DNA of 64,000 nt, taken from Amaurobius ferox (Eukaryota; Arthropoda; Arachnida; Araneae; Amaurobiidae). The stretch lies in NCBI GenBank assembly GCA_951213105.1, contig OX578137.1, positions 59,086,236 through 59,150,235 of the forward strand. Direction: 5' to 3'. The notes under the pieces were generated by a model, which ran no database searches, was not told the DNA's origin, and saw nothing but the letters and a program-made list of their open reading frames with translations. Positions within the stretch are counted from its first letter, which is position 1. Each line of letters opens with the position of its first letter. Positions 31,972-44,294 of this stretch are shown here, piece by piece. The translations under genes were made by a program, and so were the position numbers.

Positions 31972-34157
31972 TTCTCACTTGAATAACATGACATAAAATT
32001 TGTTGAAATAGCCAAACAATTCTGAAAAATAACTACAGTCTGCCTCGTTTATTATCTCAATGTTTCTCTGAAATTTTATCACCTTTTAAAAGCCCTAAGT
32101 ATCCAATGCAAGTAGAAATGGCGAAACGGTATTCCAGCATTTTATAAGATGTTTATGAAAACATATTTATTGGGTTATACTCAAAACATGTATTTTGCAT
32201 TACAATTCTAAGATACATTCCATATAATGTAAATATAAATAATCGTCTGCAATGAACATTTAAAGCTCATTTATTGTACGTTCCATGAAAAGCATTTGAC
32301 AATGGAGTGCAGTTTTCTATTACTGATAATGTGATTCAAGCTACCCGTTTTTTATATGGAAACGCTCTAAGGAATATTCAGTATCGTATAACGAGCACGT
32401 ATTTCTTCAATACACCGAGTTTTAAATTTTTTTTCTTTCACCGCCGAGAGTCGATAATGTCTCCCAAAGGAGAAGCGAACTCATTTTTCATCTTTCAAAT
32501 GTATATATATAACAAGATATGTGCTTTACTACACAAAATAAATATGGCTGAAGGCTTTAATTAAAAAATATGTCAATCTTAAAATCGATATTTGTTTTTC
32601 GTATGTGTAATATTCTAGGATATTTTTCACATTTAAAAGCACCAATTTAGCATTTATCGTTTTGTTTACTTCAGTATGGCCATTATATATTGTGCAACAT
32701 TTAAGTTACCACTGATAAAAGGAAATGTTAAAATAGGCATCTTAATCTATATAGTGTTGAATTTCAACACTAAATTGATCCACCTTGCTTTGTATTTAGA
32801 TAATTTTATTTCAATTGGCTGAAAATATAATAAAAAACTTGAGACCAATACAAATCCTTTGATATTAATTGTGAAATTAACAATATTTTAAATCAATTTC
32901 TACAAAAGCAAATAATCATTAACAGTTGTGGTGACACAAAACTGATATTTTGATAGTGTTTGAAATAATTTGAAGAAAAACTGACATTATGAAAATTTAA
33001 CGGAAAAATTGGTGAATGTGTTCAAATAAAGAACTGAAAAACTCAAGTGATTAAAAGAGTTCTAAGAAAAAAACATGAATTTCTAGAACAGTGATTCTAA
33101 ACCAGTGTTCCACGGAACACCACTTTTTCACGAGATTGTTACAAGTGTTCCGCGAAATTATAAAAGCAACGTGCTATCTAGGAAACTAAGTTTGAACACA
33201 GTTTACCGTAAACCAGATACTAATTGTATTTTCGAATGAACTAGAGTGGTCGCCACGAGTGGAAGCAAAATGGCAAAATGCCAATTTATGAGTAAGACCC
33301 TGTAAATACGCATCACGCTTGCTTGTGAATGTATGTATTCAGTTCATCGCTGACGTTTAATGTTTCTTATGCGCCAAAACTTGACAAAGTACATTTTTAT
33401 ATGCATCTTGGTTGTGTGTTGTGTATAAACATTATAATTTATAACATTTTAAACTCTACTTACGTATTACTTACGTATTACGTCCTTACTCTTTCATATA
33501 AGATCAAGCAATGCATTTTTCATTAACAAATAATTTTAACAATTTTTATGTTCATTTTTAACTATCTTACAACTATGGGATTATATATTTCTATAGGAAT
33601 AAAGAAATCTTTTTCGCGGGCCATTTTGCAAGAAAATGCCGGTTCTATTTTTGAGGAACCGCCATGTTTTAATAAATTGAAATGGTCTACTCAATTAAAC
33701 TGTGTACCAAATTTCAGGTCTATAGGATATAGGAAAGTATGTTAAAAATGCCATTAAAAAGGTTTAAATCGGCAGACAAATAGACAACTATAGGGCATGA
33801 CGAATTTAATAAAATATTTTAAAAAGGAAATACATTTTTCAAGGTATTTGTGAACTGCTTTATTCAAAGGTCATGCAAAAAAATAAACTGTGGGTAAGTC
33901 TTTTTTTGCAAAGCGTAGTTTATTTTGCGTCTTCCTAAATTGAAAAGATTGATCAAAACGTATATATCAAGATGAACACAGATTGTTCTAAGAAGATAAA
34001 CAAGCCATTTTTATTGCATGTTCCAATTACTTGGCAAAAAGAATACCCATTACTCTACAAAATAAATGGATGTTGTTTCGGTCTGTAGATAATAAACTGA
34101 ATTTACGCTAATTCACTACGAGACATAAGTTGCGAGACATAAGTATAAAAAATAAAA
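31972..34157. other. unassigned AT-rich sequence
   Basis: Nothing coding is recognised. The only element-like segment is the hAT-like end at 33089-33160. CTTACGTATTA is duplicated at about 33460-33481. Confidence 0.35.
33089..33160 (+). mobile_element. possible hAT terminus fragment (CAGTGATTCTAAACCAG)
   Basis: CAGTGATTCTAAACCAGTG followed by GTTCCACGGAACACC and a later AGTGTTCCGCGAAATT is typical of hAT ends starting CAGTG.TTCT.AACC. No opposite terminus is seen, so only a fragment can be claimed. Confidence 0.4.
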
Positions 34158-34800
34158 TATCTGATGTGGACAGCATACGCCTTTCTCTTCATAATGCCAG
34201 TACTTTACTTCTTTGAATGCGAAATGATGATGGAAAACATTCACGTGCAATATTTTTACGTTGAAAAGTGTACTGACACAGGGTGCTTTTCTGGATAACA
34301 ACATATAAGATTATTTTGTCGTACCTAATTAACTTATATTTTGTGTAAATATAACTTGACAATTTGAAATATTGCTAACATCCTCCAAGCGATATGCTCC
34401 ACTATATTAGAAAAATCGTTTTCCAATCGTTTCTAATGAAAACTCACATAAGAAATGTCTATTTACGTTACTTTATTAGAGTTTTTGATTTTTTGATGAT
34501 TTTTTCAAAATTTCACTCAAAAATTTAGGGGGGTTTTAAACATTCGATTGCGTATAAAAACAATAGGCTTCCAGTATTCAAGGATTGCAATTTGTGTACC
34601 AAATTTCGTTCGAATCTGTCGATGCGTTCGTCAGTTATCGTCTCCACAGACTCACTGACACAAACATACACAGACAACTCAAAAATGTTCGATTCGTGAT
34701 CAGGTATGCTTGAAACGTGCTCTCCAGTCGAAAACTCGAATTCGAATTTTCGACCCCGTCACAATACTTTCCTTATACATTATTGTGTATAAGGAAAGTA
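34158..34800 (+). mobile_element. HINE/Helitron2-like repeat, copy B (internally rearranged)
   Basis: A diverged left end (ATATCTGATGTGGACAGCATAC) lies at 34158. The family body resumes at about 34415 with CACATAAGAAATGTCTATTTACG, AATTTAGGGGGG, and GAATTCGAATTTTCGACCCCGTC, and the terminal hairpin ends AAGGAAAGTA at 34800. The TTGGCGA block is missing here. Confidence 0.75.
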
Positions 34801-35471
34801 ATATGTTAATTATTAATTCATCAATTTGGCAACGTTTTTGAAGCTTCATTTCGCATCATTTTTTGCCAATTTGGCGACATTTTCGTTAATTTAGCACGAT
34901 ATTGAAAAACTTGTAATATTCCGCCAAATTAGTCACCATGTTCATAACATTTATCGCCAAGTGTTACATATTTGATGAAAATTAGTACTGTATTTTTATA
35001 TAATTTCTGGACGCATTTATTTGAAAACGTGTAGCATCTCAAGAACGGTTTAAGATAACGTTCTAAAATCTGCGTCATTCGTTTTAGAATACAAAATTAC
35101 GTACAAAATGATTATCTATTTAACATTATTGAATGTCTTGATTTTTTTTAAAATTATGTCAGAAGTTGGGACTCTTCCAAACGTCCGATCGCGTTTAAAA
35201 CCAGTAATATTCCAGTATGTACTGATTTTAATAAACGTACGAAATTTTGTTCAAAAAGCTCCAATCCTTCGTGAGATATCGCATTCACAGACTCAACGGA
35301 CATGCACATGCATGCACACTCACGCACACCCACGCATATGCGTTTAAAACATTCACACTCGATACATGATTCGAATTCAGAGATGCTTGAAACGTGCTCT
35401 TTCGTAGCAAAACTCGAATTCGAATTTGCGACCCCGTGCCTATGCATTATACTATGTATGCAGGGAAAGTA
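34801..35471 (+). mobile_element. HINE/Helitron2-like repeat, diverged subfamily (copy B2)
   Basis: Directly abuts copy B. It has the TTTGGCGACATTTTCG block, CTCAAGAACGGTT, a short CA-rich tract (about 35300-35335), TGCTTGAAACGTGCTCT, CTCGAATTCGAATTTGCGACCCCGT and a hairpin ending TGCAGGGAAAGT. The terminal variant CAGGGAAAGT is shared with copy F at 47265, defining a subfamily. The left end is missing or unrecognisable. Confidence 0.7.
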
Positions 35472-36191
35472 AAAATCCGACATGTTCAGATTTTCATTCT
35501 CACAAATTTTAATAATTGCAGATCCGTCCAATAAAGCCCTTTCCAAAGTTTGAAAAACAGTCCTTCTGCAATGTCAAGACTGGTCTACCGCTTTTGTCTA
35601 TTTCAGTACTCTTCAGAAAAAAAAGCAGAAGATTACACTGATTGCAAGAACATTGTCAGATGCTGATTTTGCAGATCTGTAGATTACGAAATTACTGAAT
35701 ATGGCTAGTTTTATAGTCGTCTGTAAAGTTATTCGTAATTCCGTGTTAAATACCATTTAATGGTTGAAACCGGTCCACGGATTCTGGCTGAAAGACTGAG
35801 AGCATTATCTCTTTTCTTTTGCATTCCTTTATGCACTATAGTCCTTGTGTATGATTTTTATCTGTCAGAACAGGTGTCTTGTTAATGATAAATTAATTAA
35901 CAGTTGTCGGACTTTCCCTATACAAGATGAACCAAAATTGCACGTATATTGGATTATCCAAATGGTGGTTATTTTAATACCACATGAGTGAGTTATACGG
36001 TTAATATTACATAGTCTTAATCCTTCGCTACGAAGCAGAACCGTATATTGTTTACAGAAGTAAATCTACTGTATATTGTTAGTCATAAATGCATTTTCCT
36101 AATTCTCTGAATGACCTTTTAATACTGCTTGTAACCACCATATTTTCCCTCAATGGATTGATATCAATGAAATATTTGATAATTGTTTTGG
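35472..36191. other. unassigned sequence
   Basis: No coding signal and no repeat that I could match elsewhere in the window. Confidence 0.3.
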
Positions 36192-36740
36192 TTTCTTTTA
36201 GAAATGAAATGGTGAATAATGCAACACATTTTATGTATAACTGTTAGCACTTATCATACTTGATATTATTATACGCACATTTTAAAGTTCATTTTAAATT
36301 CATTAAAGTTACATTTCCAAAAGTGCTTTTTATACAATATCAGTTTCCGTAGAAAAATTTACTACTTACTTAAGTCTCGTTAAATAATGAAGTGTGCATA
36401 AAATTAATGAACATTGTAGAGCGGCTGCACTTGAAAATTTCCCACCAAATGAAAACCAAAAATTTGGCTGGGCATCAAGGCATATGGAATATTTATCGTT
36501 CACTTCCGGCATTTTGCTTGTTTTTGTTACAAGTTAACATTATGCACACTTCATTATTTAACAAGACTTAAATAAGTAAAAAATTTTTCCATGCAAACTG
36601 ATATCGTATAAAAAACTCTTTTGGAAATTTTTGTTTAGAATAACATTAAAATACAAGTACACAAATACCAAATACGATTAGTGACTATAATTATACCTAA
36701 AATGTGTCATACTATTCATTGTTTCATTTCTAAAAGAAAA
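36192..36740. repeat. inverted repeat, ~210-bp arms
   Basis: The left arm (36192-about 36412) and right arm (about 36529-36740) are imperfect complements: outer TTTCTTTTAGAAATGAAA, middle TATCAGTTT(C/G)C, inner TTAAATAATGAAGTGTGCATAA. The loop is ~115 bp and slightly GC-richer. It resembles an old long-TIR MITE or foldback element. I see no clear target duplication; copy C of the HINE-like family begins within 3 bp of the right arm. Confidence 0.75.
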
Positions 36741-36742
36741 AA

Positions 36743-37704
36743 ATCTGATGTAGGCAACACATGACTTTCCTTATATAATGCAATGAATTTACTACTTTTA
36801 CAGTAAAAAAAAATAGGTTTTTCTTATAGTAGATATTCTTTATATATAGATATTCTTTCTAAGATATTGAATTTTCGACAATTAGTCCTCATTTTCTTTG
36901 ATTCAGCGCCATTTTTATCCATTTGGCGAGTTTTTCATTAATTTGGCAACATTCAAAAAGTCGCGAAGTTGGCGACATTCCGCCAAATTCGTCGCCAAAA
37001 TCTTGTCAAGCGTTATGAACGGAGAAATAAGTTATTCTTATAGCAGATAAATGGCAATTGGCGTTCAAATACAAAAGTATTACTCAAAGTGCCTTTTCTG
37101 ATGAATGGAACGAGCTAGATCCACGAGAATGATGTCACCCAATTTATCGCATGATATTACATATTAAAAGTGATCATGTTTCTCAACAGTTAATATTTTT
37201 TTTAATTTATGGGATTTTTTGATAAATTTATTTGAAAAATGTGCAATATCTCAAGAACGGCTCATGCTAGCGTTCTAAAGTTTATCTCAATCGTTTTCTA
37301 AAGAAAAATTACATAAGAAATGTCTATTTGCGTAACTTTATTAAAAGTTTTGGTTTTTTGATGATTTTTTCAAATTTTTACTCGAAAATTTAGGGGAGTT
37401 CTGAACATTCGATCACGTTAAAAAACAATAGACTTCCAGTATTTGCGGATTGTGATTTTTGTACCAAATTTCATTCGAATCGCTCCATTCGTTCGTGAGA
37501 TATCGTCTCCACAGTCTCACTGACACACACACACACACACACTTTCACACACACAGACATACTTTCACACACACACACATCACCTCAAAAATGTTTGATT
37601 CGTGATCAGGGATGCTTGAAACGTGCTCTCCCGTCGAAAACTCGAATTCGAATTTTCGACCCCGTCACAATACTTTCCTTATACATTATGTATATAAGGA
37701 AAGT
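36743..37704 (+). mobile_element. HINE/Helitron2-like repeat, copy C (full length, 962 bp)
   Basis: Full-length family member: start ATCTGATGTAGGCAACACATG, subterminal ACTTTCCTTATATAATG, the GTCGC(G)AAGTTGGCGAC internal hairpin, (CA)n tracts at about 37525-37580, and terminal hairpin ACTTTCCTTATA ... TATAAGGAAAGT at 37672-37704. It is uninterrupted at the position where copy A carries the hAT (here TTCTTATAGTAGATATTC). No TSD is apparent. Confidence 0.85.
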
Positions 37705-38837
37705 TATAAACCAATTTACTTTTACAATTAAGACTTTATTGTAACATAATTATCTTATGTTTCCAACTGGATAGAGTCGTAGATTGCGGCAAAAGTAGTT
37801 TTTTTTTTTGTTTTCGCTGGGGTTTTGCCGAATTTTGCATTACTGGCGGATTTTTTTGTATTTGCAATACAGTTATTTATGTTTAGTGTGTTTAAAGACA
37901 TAAGAATTCAAAATTTGATTTTGTAGGGAAAATCAGTTACTGTCATGATTTGTGTTCAGATATTTTCCTTTCACATTCGTTCAGACTCTCATCCATTATA
38001 GGTATAATATATCATACGTCTTGCAAAAAATAGCTCCAGGCTATGTGTGGTGAAACCATTCATCATCAGTTTAGAATGTCTGAAAGTGAATCCCGCGATT
38101 TAAATGAAAGTTTCATGAAACAGTTTCACACAAACATCTATCGTTCAGTCAAATATATTGTAAAAGCAAAATGTTGGGGGCAATTATCGTATTTTTCTCA
38201 TTTTTTTTAGACGGACGAATCTCCATGGAGCCTTTCACGCTCTTTTGCTATAGATTATGTTATATTCTAAGTTAAATCCCCAGGAATTGGATGTCATGTG
38301 AAAGAAAATAAGAATAAGCATAAAATTGGAAAAGGGTTTTGAAAGAGATATTTTTAAAATCGCTGTGATGAGCTTGGTATAAACTTGATAGACTGGGACA
38401 CAAAATTATAAATTTTTGCCGCTTGATTTTAAATGAGGTTCATGTATATTCTGGACAAAATATTTGGTCACATGTATCAATCATAATGTAGTTGTTTAAA
38501 AGTACGCTATAAATCAGTCATATCTATAGTGTTGCTGACGAGGAAGGTGACGCTTGATCCGGAGTTTGTAAAGTCACAATAACCTATTTGTTATCATTTT
38601 CCACATTTTTATTAAGTTATTTCACCTGTAAATTAACAATTTTTTAGCACTTCAGATAGCAGTAGCCAATCACATCTAGCCTGGTACACAGTTGGGGAAG
38701 AAATCACTTTTCGACACATGTTGTAGCAGTTCGATACTCGTCTGCTATTTTATTGGGTGTTCTATTGAGAGAATAGAGAGTGAATTAGAATGCAATTAGA
38801 ATTTAGTGACTAACTGAATAAATTATTTACTGTAAAT
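37705..38837. other. unassigned sequence upstream of a candidate first exon
   Basis: AT-rich. From about 38640 to the candidate exon it contains AGCCAATCACA and TATTGGG (CCAAT-type boxes). No transposon recognised. Confidence 0.3.
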
Positions 38838-38883
38838 ATGGCAAAGCTTGTTCAAGACCAGAAGGCGATGGATAAATTCAGAG
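38838..38883 (+). CDS. candidate first coding exon (15 codons plus 1 base) with splice donor
   Basis: ATG in good context (AAATATGG) opens MAKLVQDQKAMDKFR. The reading ends in AGAG|GTATGTG, a good 5' splice site at 38883/38884. CCAAT-type motifs lie about 90-180 bp upstream. The peptide is polar and unlike the chance frames around it, but is too short to assign to a family. No downstream exon is recognised in the window; the intron would be long. This is the only host-gene candidate I can offer and it rests on start and donor context alone. Confidence 0.3.
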
Positions 38884-40594
38884 GTATGTGTTATTAAATT
38901 TCAAACCTTTTCTTATAAATCAGACACTTATAAATCAGGCAGTCGGCCTGGTGGTAGTTACGATTATTCGTATTAGCTTTTACTTGGGATGATCGGTTTG
39001 GATATGTTTCTATTTTGCACGCAGTGGCATTTAAGTATAGTTTATATCTTGCCCTAGATTGCAAGTAGTAACTTTGAGTTTCTGAACTGAGGTTCTTTCA
39101 GAGGGTGAAGGCATGTCGGAGTGATCGGTGCGCATGTACCCTACAGCAAGCACAAGCGTGGTTAAGCGATTACTTTAGGTGTTTAGCGTTTATTTATTGC
39201 GCTAGCAACGTGCTCACTAATGCAGCGAAAAATAAATCGAATTCATGAATGCAATTAATCCCTGCTTTAAAACCCGAGCAACGCTGTGTATATTTTTAGT
39301 ATGTCATAAAATCCTCTAGTTGCAAAGTTAATTTCAATATTAGTTCCTCTGAAAAGCTTAGATGCAGCAAAATGCAAAACACCTCCGACAGGATAACATC
39401 AGACGAGTAAATACGTAACTTGGTTAAATGCCTAGAGAGTGTTTACTCCATAACATGCATTTGTGAAAGCTCTTTAGATCTTATCACCTATTGTTGGATG
39501 TCATAGATGCTCTGAACTCGAGACATCAAACGCTTCAGCAATTTAGGCTCTACTGAATTCACTTTCCCAAATAGTTTATCAGCAAACGTACACTAGAACT
39601 CAAATTGCACTACTGCATTTCAGTCGAAATAAACGTCTCTTTTGGATATGTGAAACATGACAATAATTACTATCAGGGTGTTTTGTAATAGCAGAATAAA
39701 ATATCATAGATACAATTATTTCAATTGAGAACTGATAATATTAAGTAATCCTCGTTTTGAATGGATTTTTTCATGCTTGTAGAATAAATTATTCCACCAT
39801 AACATAAATTTTTGACAGTTGAAATTATCACAAATGAATCTTATATAACACGGGAAGATGTCTATACAGTCTGTAGCAGAAAATTTAAGCCTTGTACGGC
39901 CATGAAAGTCCGTACAAATGTACTTCAGGATCCTAAAAGGTGTACCTCAGCGTTGTTTCGAATCCTAATTAGCCTTTTAGTTATTTTATGTCTTAGCATT
40001 TCCTCACAAATTGGTTTCTTAACAACAGAAAACATTATCACAGAGTTTCCATCATGTTACCATAGGAAAGTTCGAAGAATATCTTTTTCTAATATAATGT
40101 TTGAACTGAATCCATAGGAATTCATTTATATTTACTTATTCTTTTAAAATGCATTTAATTTTGCATTTTTAACACATTACAACCAAGTTGAAAAGTGTTT
40201 ATGACTTTGTTCATTCTGTCTATCTGTCTGTCTGTCTGTCCGCTAGCACAATAACTGTCGCAAAAATGACTTTATCAAAATGAAATTTTAGTATGTTGTT
40301 CAGAAGGTCTGTGGGACCTATGGGAATATAAGTAAATAATATCACTTAATTAGTTTTGGAATGAACCAGGGTTGAAAAAATGAAATACATTGAACCCTAT
40401 GGGACCTAATTTATTATATTATTTTACAAAAATTTCAGCAAAATATATTCAGTAGTTTTAAATAAAAATTAAAATAATAATTCCACCTTTTATATGAAGC
40501 GATCACGTGACCATTATATGAAGAGATCACGTGACCCACTTCAAAATAAAATATGGCATCCTCTTGTGTCAAAATCGTGATTTTTAAAGTTCTT
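38884..40594. other. unassigned sequence (possible intron)
   Basis: No repeat is prominent except a short CTGTCTGT tract near 40216-40240. The segment 39500-39600 (CATCAAACGCTTCAGCAATTTAG) is similar to 43850-43880, indicating a shared diverged repeat. Confidence 0.3.
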
Positions 40595-42062
40595 TTTAAT
40601 TAATATTTTGTGTTGTATCTGTCCTAAAACCGCTTTATTTTTGTTTAAATTCTGTGCATCTACATACTGAAACAACGCAATTACAATATATTTGAGTTTA
40701 AGTGACCATCCAACTTCGATTATTTCTACAACGAAGCTTAATTTTTACTTATAGAGGATATAAATACCAAAAGATGTAAAGATGTAGAATGAATTGTGTA
40801 AGAATTGTTTCATTTCTTTAACGCAAAATTATTTAGCTCATGGTACCTACAATATAGCTAATGTAAATGAAATATTCATTGATTTTACACAGAGAAGCAG
40901 ACGATTTTTTCGATGAGTTTTAAACATAGAGTTTAATTACTTGTACCTCCATGGTCTTAAATTTTTAAGTAAAATAAATTATTATAGTATTGTAATGAAT
41001 GAAATGAATGGAAAAAAGTTTATGAATGAAATGCTGCTTTTATAGAGAGAGCCAGGCGTACTATACTTCGATGACGCCATTTGAATAAATTTCATTTGTT
41101 TTCGATGAAGTTTTCAAATATAATAAATTAATGTATTACTGTGATAATTTTAAAAATATTATCAAGCAATGTATCGCATTATAAAGATTCTTAAATAAAA
41201 TTGAATTGAAGTTGGAAAGTGTTTCATAATCAATGCTTTATGCATAACTGGTCTTTCTTGTTTAGGTTGTCATACACCACTTGTTGTCACTTTCTTGTTG
41301 TCATACACCTTTCATCGCATTCGAAAATCTAAGATTAGTACAATTCTATAGCTTTGTAAAATGGCGTCATTTGAATAAAGTTTGAATGAAGTTTTAAGCA
41401 TGGAGTTAGAAATACTTTTACCTCCATGGTATTCATTTTCCAAGTAAAATAAATTATTGTAGTTCTGTGATAATTAAAATAATATCGCCGCTGAATATAT
41501 CGTATTTTAGAGATGTTTAAATAAAATTACAGTTGGATAGTGTTTTATAATCAATGCTTTATGCACGATTGATCTTTCTTGTATTTATATTTAGTGTTGC
41601 ATCCGTCCTGAAACCGCTTTAGTTTTCCATATTATCTGTGTTTCTAAATGCTGTGCATACGCAATTACAATATTTTTTATATTAAATGATTACTAAACTT
41701 TGATTATTTGTACAACGAAGCCTAATTTTAATGTAGTCAAAATGTAAACAAACCAATCGACTGTAGGATGAGTTGTATAAGAATTGCTAATTGTTTTTTA
41801 ATTTTTAAAAAATTATTTAGCACTGTAGTCTGGAATATCAGTGATATGAGTGGAATATTCATTGATGTTTCTTAGATAGAAAAGCAAGCGATTTTATAGC
41901 ATTGCCTTTTTTCATGAAGTTTAAAATTTCCAATTATTGTCTTATAAGTTTAAAAATATCCCCGCTGAATGTATCGCATTTTAGAGATGTTTAAATAAAA
42001 TTACATATTAATTAGAAAGTGTTTTATATTCAATGATTTATGCATGATTTATCTTTCTCGTT
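40595..42062. repeat. old long direct repeats (~500-700 bp, diverged)
   Basis: The segment about 40605-40920 (GTATCTGTCCTAAAACCGCTTTA to GAAGCAGACGATTTT) recurs at about 41598-41900 (GCATCCGTCCTGAAACCGCTTTA to AAGCAAGCGATTTT). A second module, (A)AAATTATC(A/G) then TTATAATCAATG(C)TTTATGCA, occurs three times (about 41140-41260, 41470-41570, 41950-42050). No coding frame is visible. Possibly an expanded non-coding element. Confidence 0.65.
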
Positions 42063-42212
42063 TAATCTCATTCGATTTGTCTCAGCTTCAAGATCACTGA
42101 AAAATTCGAAAATTTCAAAAATTCGTATTTTTGAACACGGAGGAATTTTTAAAAACTTGTAACACTAATAATAAATACACAATTTGATATCTTTTCACCC
42201 CCAACAATTAAA

Positions 42213-43157
42213 ATCTGATGTGGGCAACACATGACTTTCCTTATATAATCTAATGAATTTACTACTTTTACAGTAAAAAAATAGGTTTTTCTTATAGTAG
42301 ATACTAATATTCTTTCCAAGATATTGAATTTTCGACAATTGATCGTCAATTTCATTGATTTAGCGTCATTTTTATCCATTTGGCGAGATTTTCGTTAATA
42401 TGGCAACATTTCAAAAAGTCGCCAAGTTGGCGACATTCCGCCAAATTCGTCGCCAAATCTCGCCAAGCGTTATGGACGAAGAAATAAGTTATTCTTACAC
42501 CAGATAAATGATTATTAGCGTTCAAATACAAAAGTATTACACAAAGTATTATTTTTCCATGAATGGAACGAGCTAAATCCACGAGAATGATGTCACCCAA
42601 TTTATCGCATGCTATTACATATGAAAAGTGAACATGTTTCTCAATAGGAAGCATTGTTATTTTATTTTGCATGACTTTTTGAGAATTTTTTTTTAAATAT
42701 GCAATATCTCAAAAACGGTTCATCTTAGCGTTCTAAAATTTATGTCAATCGTTTTCTAATGAAAAATTACATAAGAAATGTCTATTTGCGTAACTTTATA
42801 AGTGGTTTTGATTTTTTGACGATTTTTTTCAAAATTTCATCCGAAAATTTAGGGGGGTTCTGAACATTCGATTGCGTATAAAACGAATAGACTTCCAGTG
42901 TTTATGGATTGTGATTTTTGTACCAAATTTGGTTCAAATCGGTTCATTTGTTCGTCAGTTATCCTCTCCACAGACTCACTGACACACACGCACACGCATA
43001 CTTTCACACACACACACACACACAGATATCACTTCAAAAATATTTGATTCGTGATCAGGGATGCATGCTTGAAACGTGCTCTCCCGTCGAAAACTCGAAT
43101 TCGAATTTTCGACCCCGTCACAATACTTTCCTTATACATTATGTATATAAGGAAAGT
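42213..43157 (+). mobile_element. HINE/Helitron2-like repeat, copy D (full length, 945 bp)
   Basis: Start ATCTGATGTGGGCAACACATG, ACTTTCCTTATATAAT, then the perfect internal hairpin GTCGCCAAGTTGGCGAC (42418-42434), CTCAAAAACGGTTCATC, (CA)n at about 42986-43023, GAATTCGAATTTTCGACCCCGTC, and the terminal hairpin ending at 43157. It is uninterrupted at the hAT target position (TTATAGTAGATACTAAT). Best-preserved example with copy C. Confidence 0.85.
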
Positions 43158-44279
43158 AACTAGTTATCAACAACTTTGACCAAATGTGAAAGTGCAGTAT
43201 TTATTAACCACTAGCCATTAAGAACGCGGGAGAGCGGGTGAATTATCTAGTATATAATACGAGCACATGCATGCTAGTCCATTACATTGCGCATAGTTGA
43301 GCATAAACTTAAAAACGATATAAATATAGTTTTAAAGAATAAACCATCGTTAAATAAAGAAAAAATAATTTTCAGTTTCTCATACGTAGTACTGAGAAAG
43401 CATTGTTTTCACGGAAAGTTTCTGTTTGGATATTTTGACGCCAATGTTTCAAGACCTCCTGAACACGGTTTAACTACTTTTGGAGTGATGAACGTCTGTA
43501 TGTCTGTCTGTTTGATATCTGTCGTCGATTTCTGGTGTACATGATATCAGTCACAAAGCTTTATATCTGGGTTTGTCATCAAAAAATCTAGATCAAATCT
43601 AGATCAAATTTTTTCTTGCAAAATTTAAAAATAAAAATTAATTCTGATATGAAAAAGTCGAGTTATTATTTTATATGACTGCAATTATTTTATATGGATT
43701 ACATTGTCAAGAGAATTGCAACACAATACATTAGACGACTAACTACAGAAATTTATCTAAGCTTGTCATATGCAACACTATAACAATCATTAACAAACGC
43801 TCAATTGATGTTATCATTCACTGTTGGATCACCACACGTTCCAAGCTAGACACCAAGCACTTCAGCAATTTAGATACTAATATCATTATTCCACCGCTTT
43901 ATCAGTCTGTCTACACCAGGTTAGTTTATAACCTAAATGAAGCCGTATGCAGTCTCTACATGATAAACGCTGTCTCCGGATATAAGAAGCATATGCGGTA
44001 AGCTGGGTTTAGACATATTGCAGTAGTGACATTAGCAATTGTTTATAAATAATAGAATGTCCAATAATTATTTGTTTTAAAATCAAAAAAGTGTATTGTT
44101 ACGATGTATCCATTAAAATCGTGGGTCCCCAAATTTCCAGATAGCTAACGCTTTTCTTTGAAAGCACCAATAAGCGCAAAAAGAAGCAATACACAGGGCA
44201 TAGCTTAATAACTATCACACAAGATCATTAAACAATTGCCAAATATAATAACACAGCAATTAAACGCTCAACTAATTCA
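43158..44279. other. unassigned sequence
   Basis: Nothing coding recognised. It includes a CTGT-rich spot (about 43496-43512) and the 43850-43880 segment shared with 39520. Confidence 0.3.
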
Positions 44280-44293
44280 CAAAATAAAGGGTA
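44279..44293. repeat. target duplication shared by SINE copies 1 and 2 (ACAAAATAAAGGGTA)
   Basis: The same ~15-bp word occurs before copy 1 (44279-44293), between the copies (about 44676-44690) and after copy 2 (about 45076-45090). Confidence 0.9.
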
Positions 44294-44294
44294 G

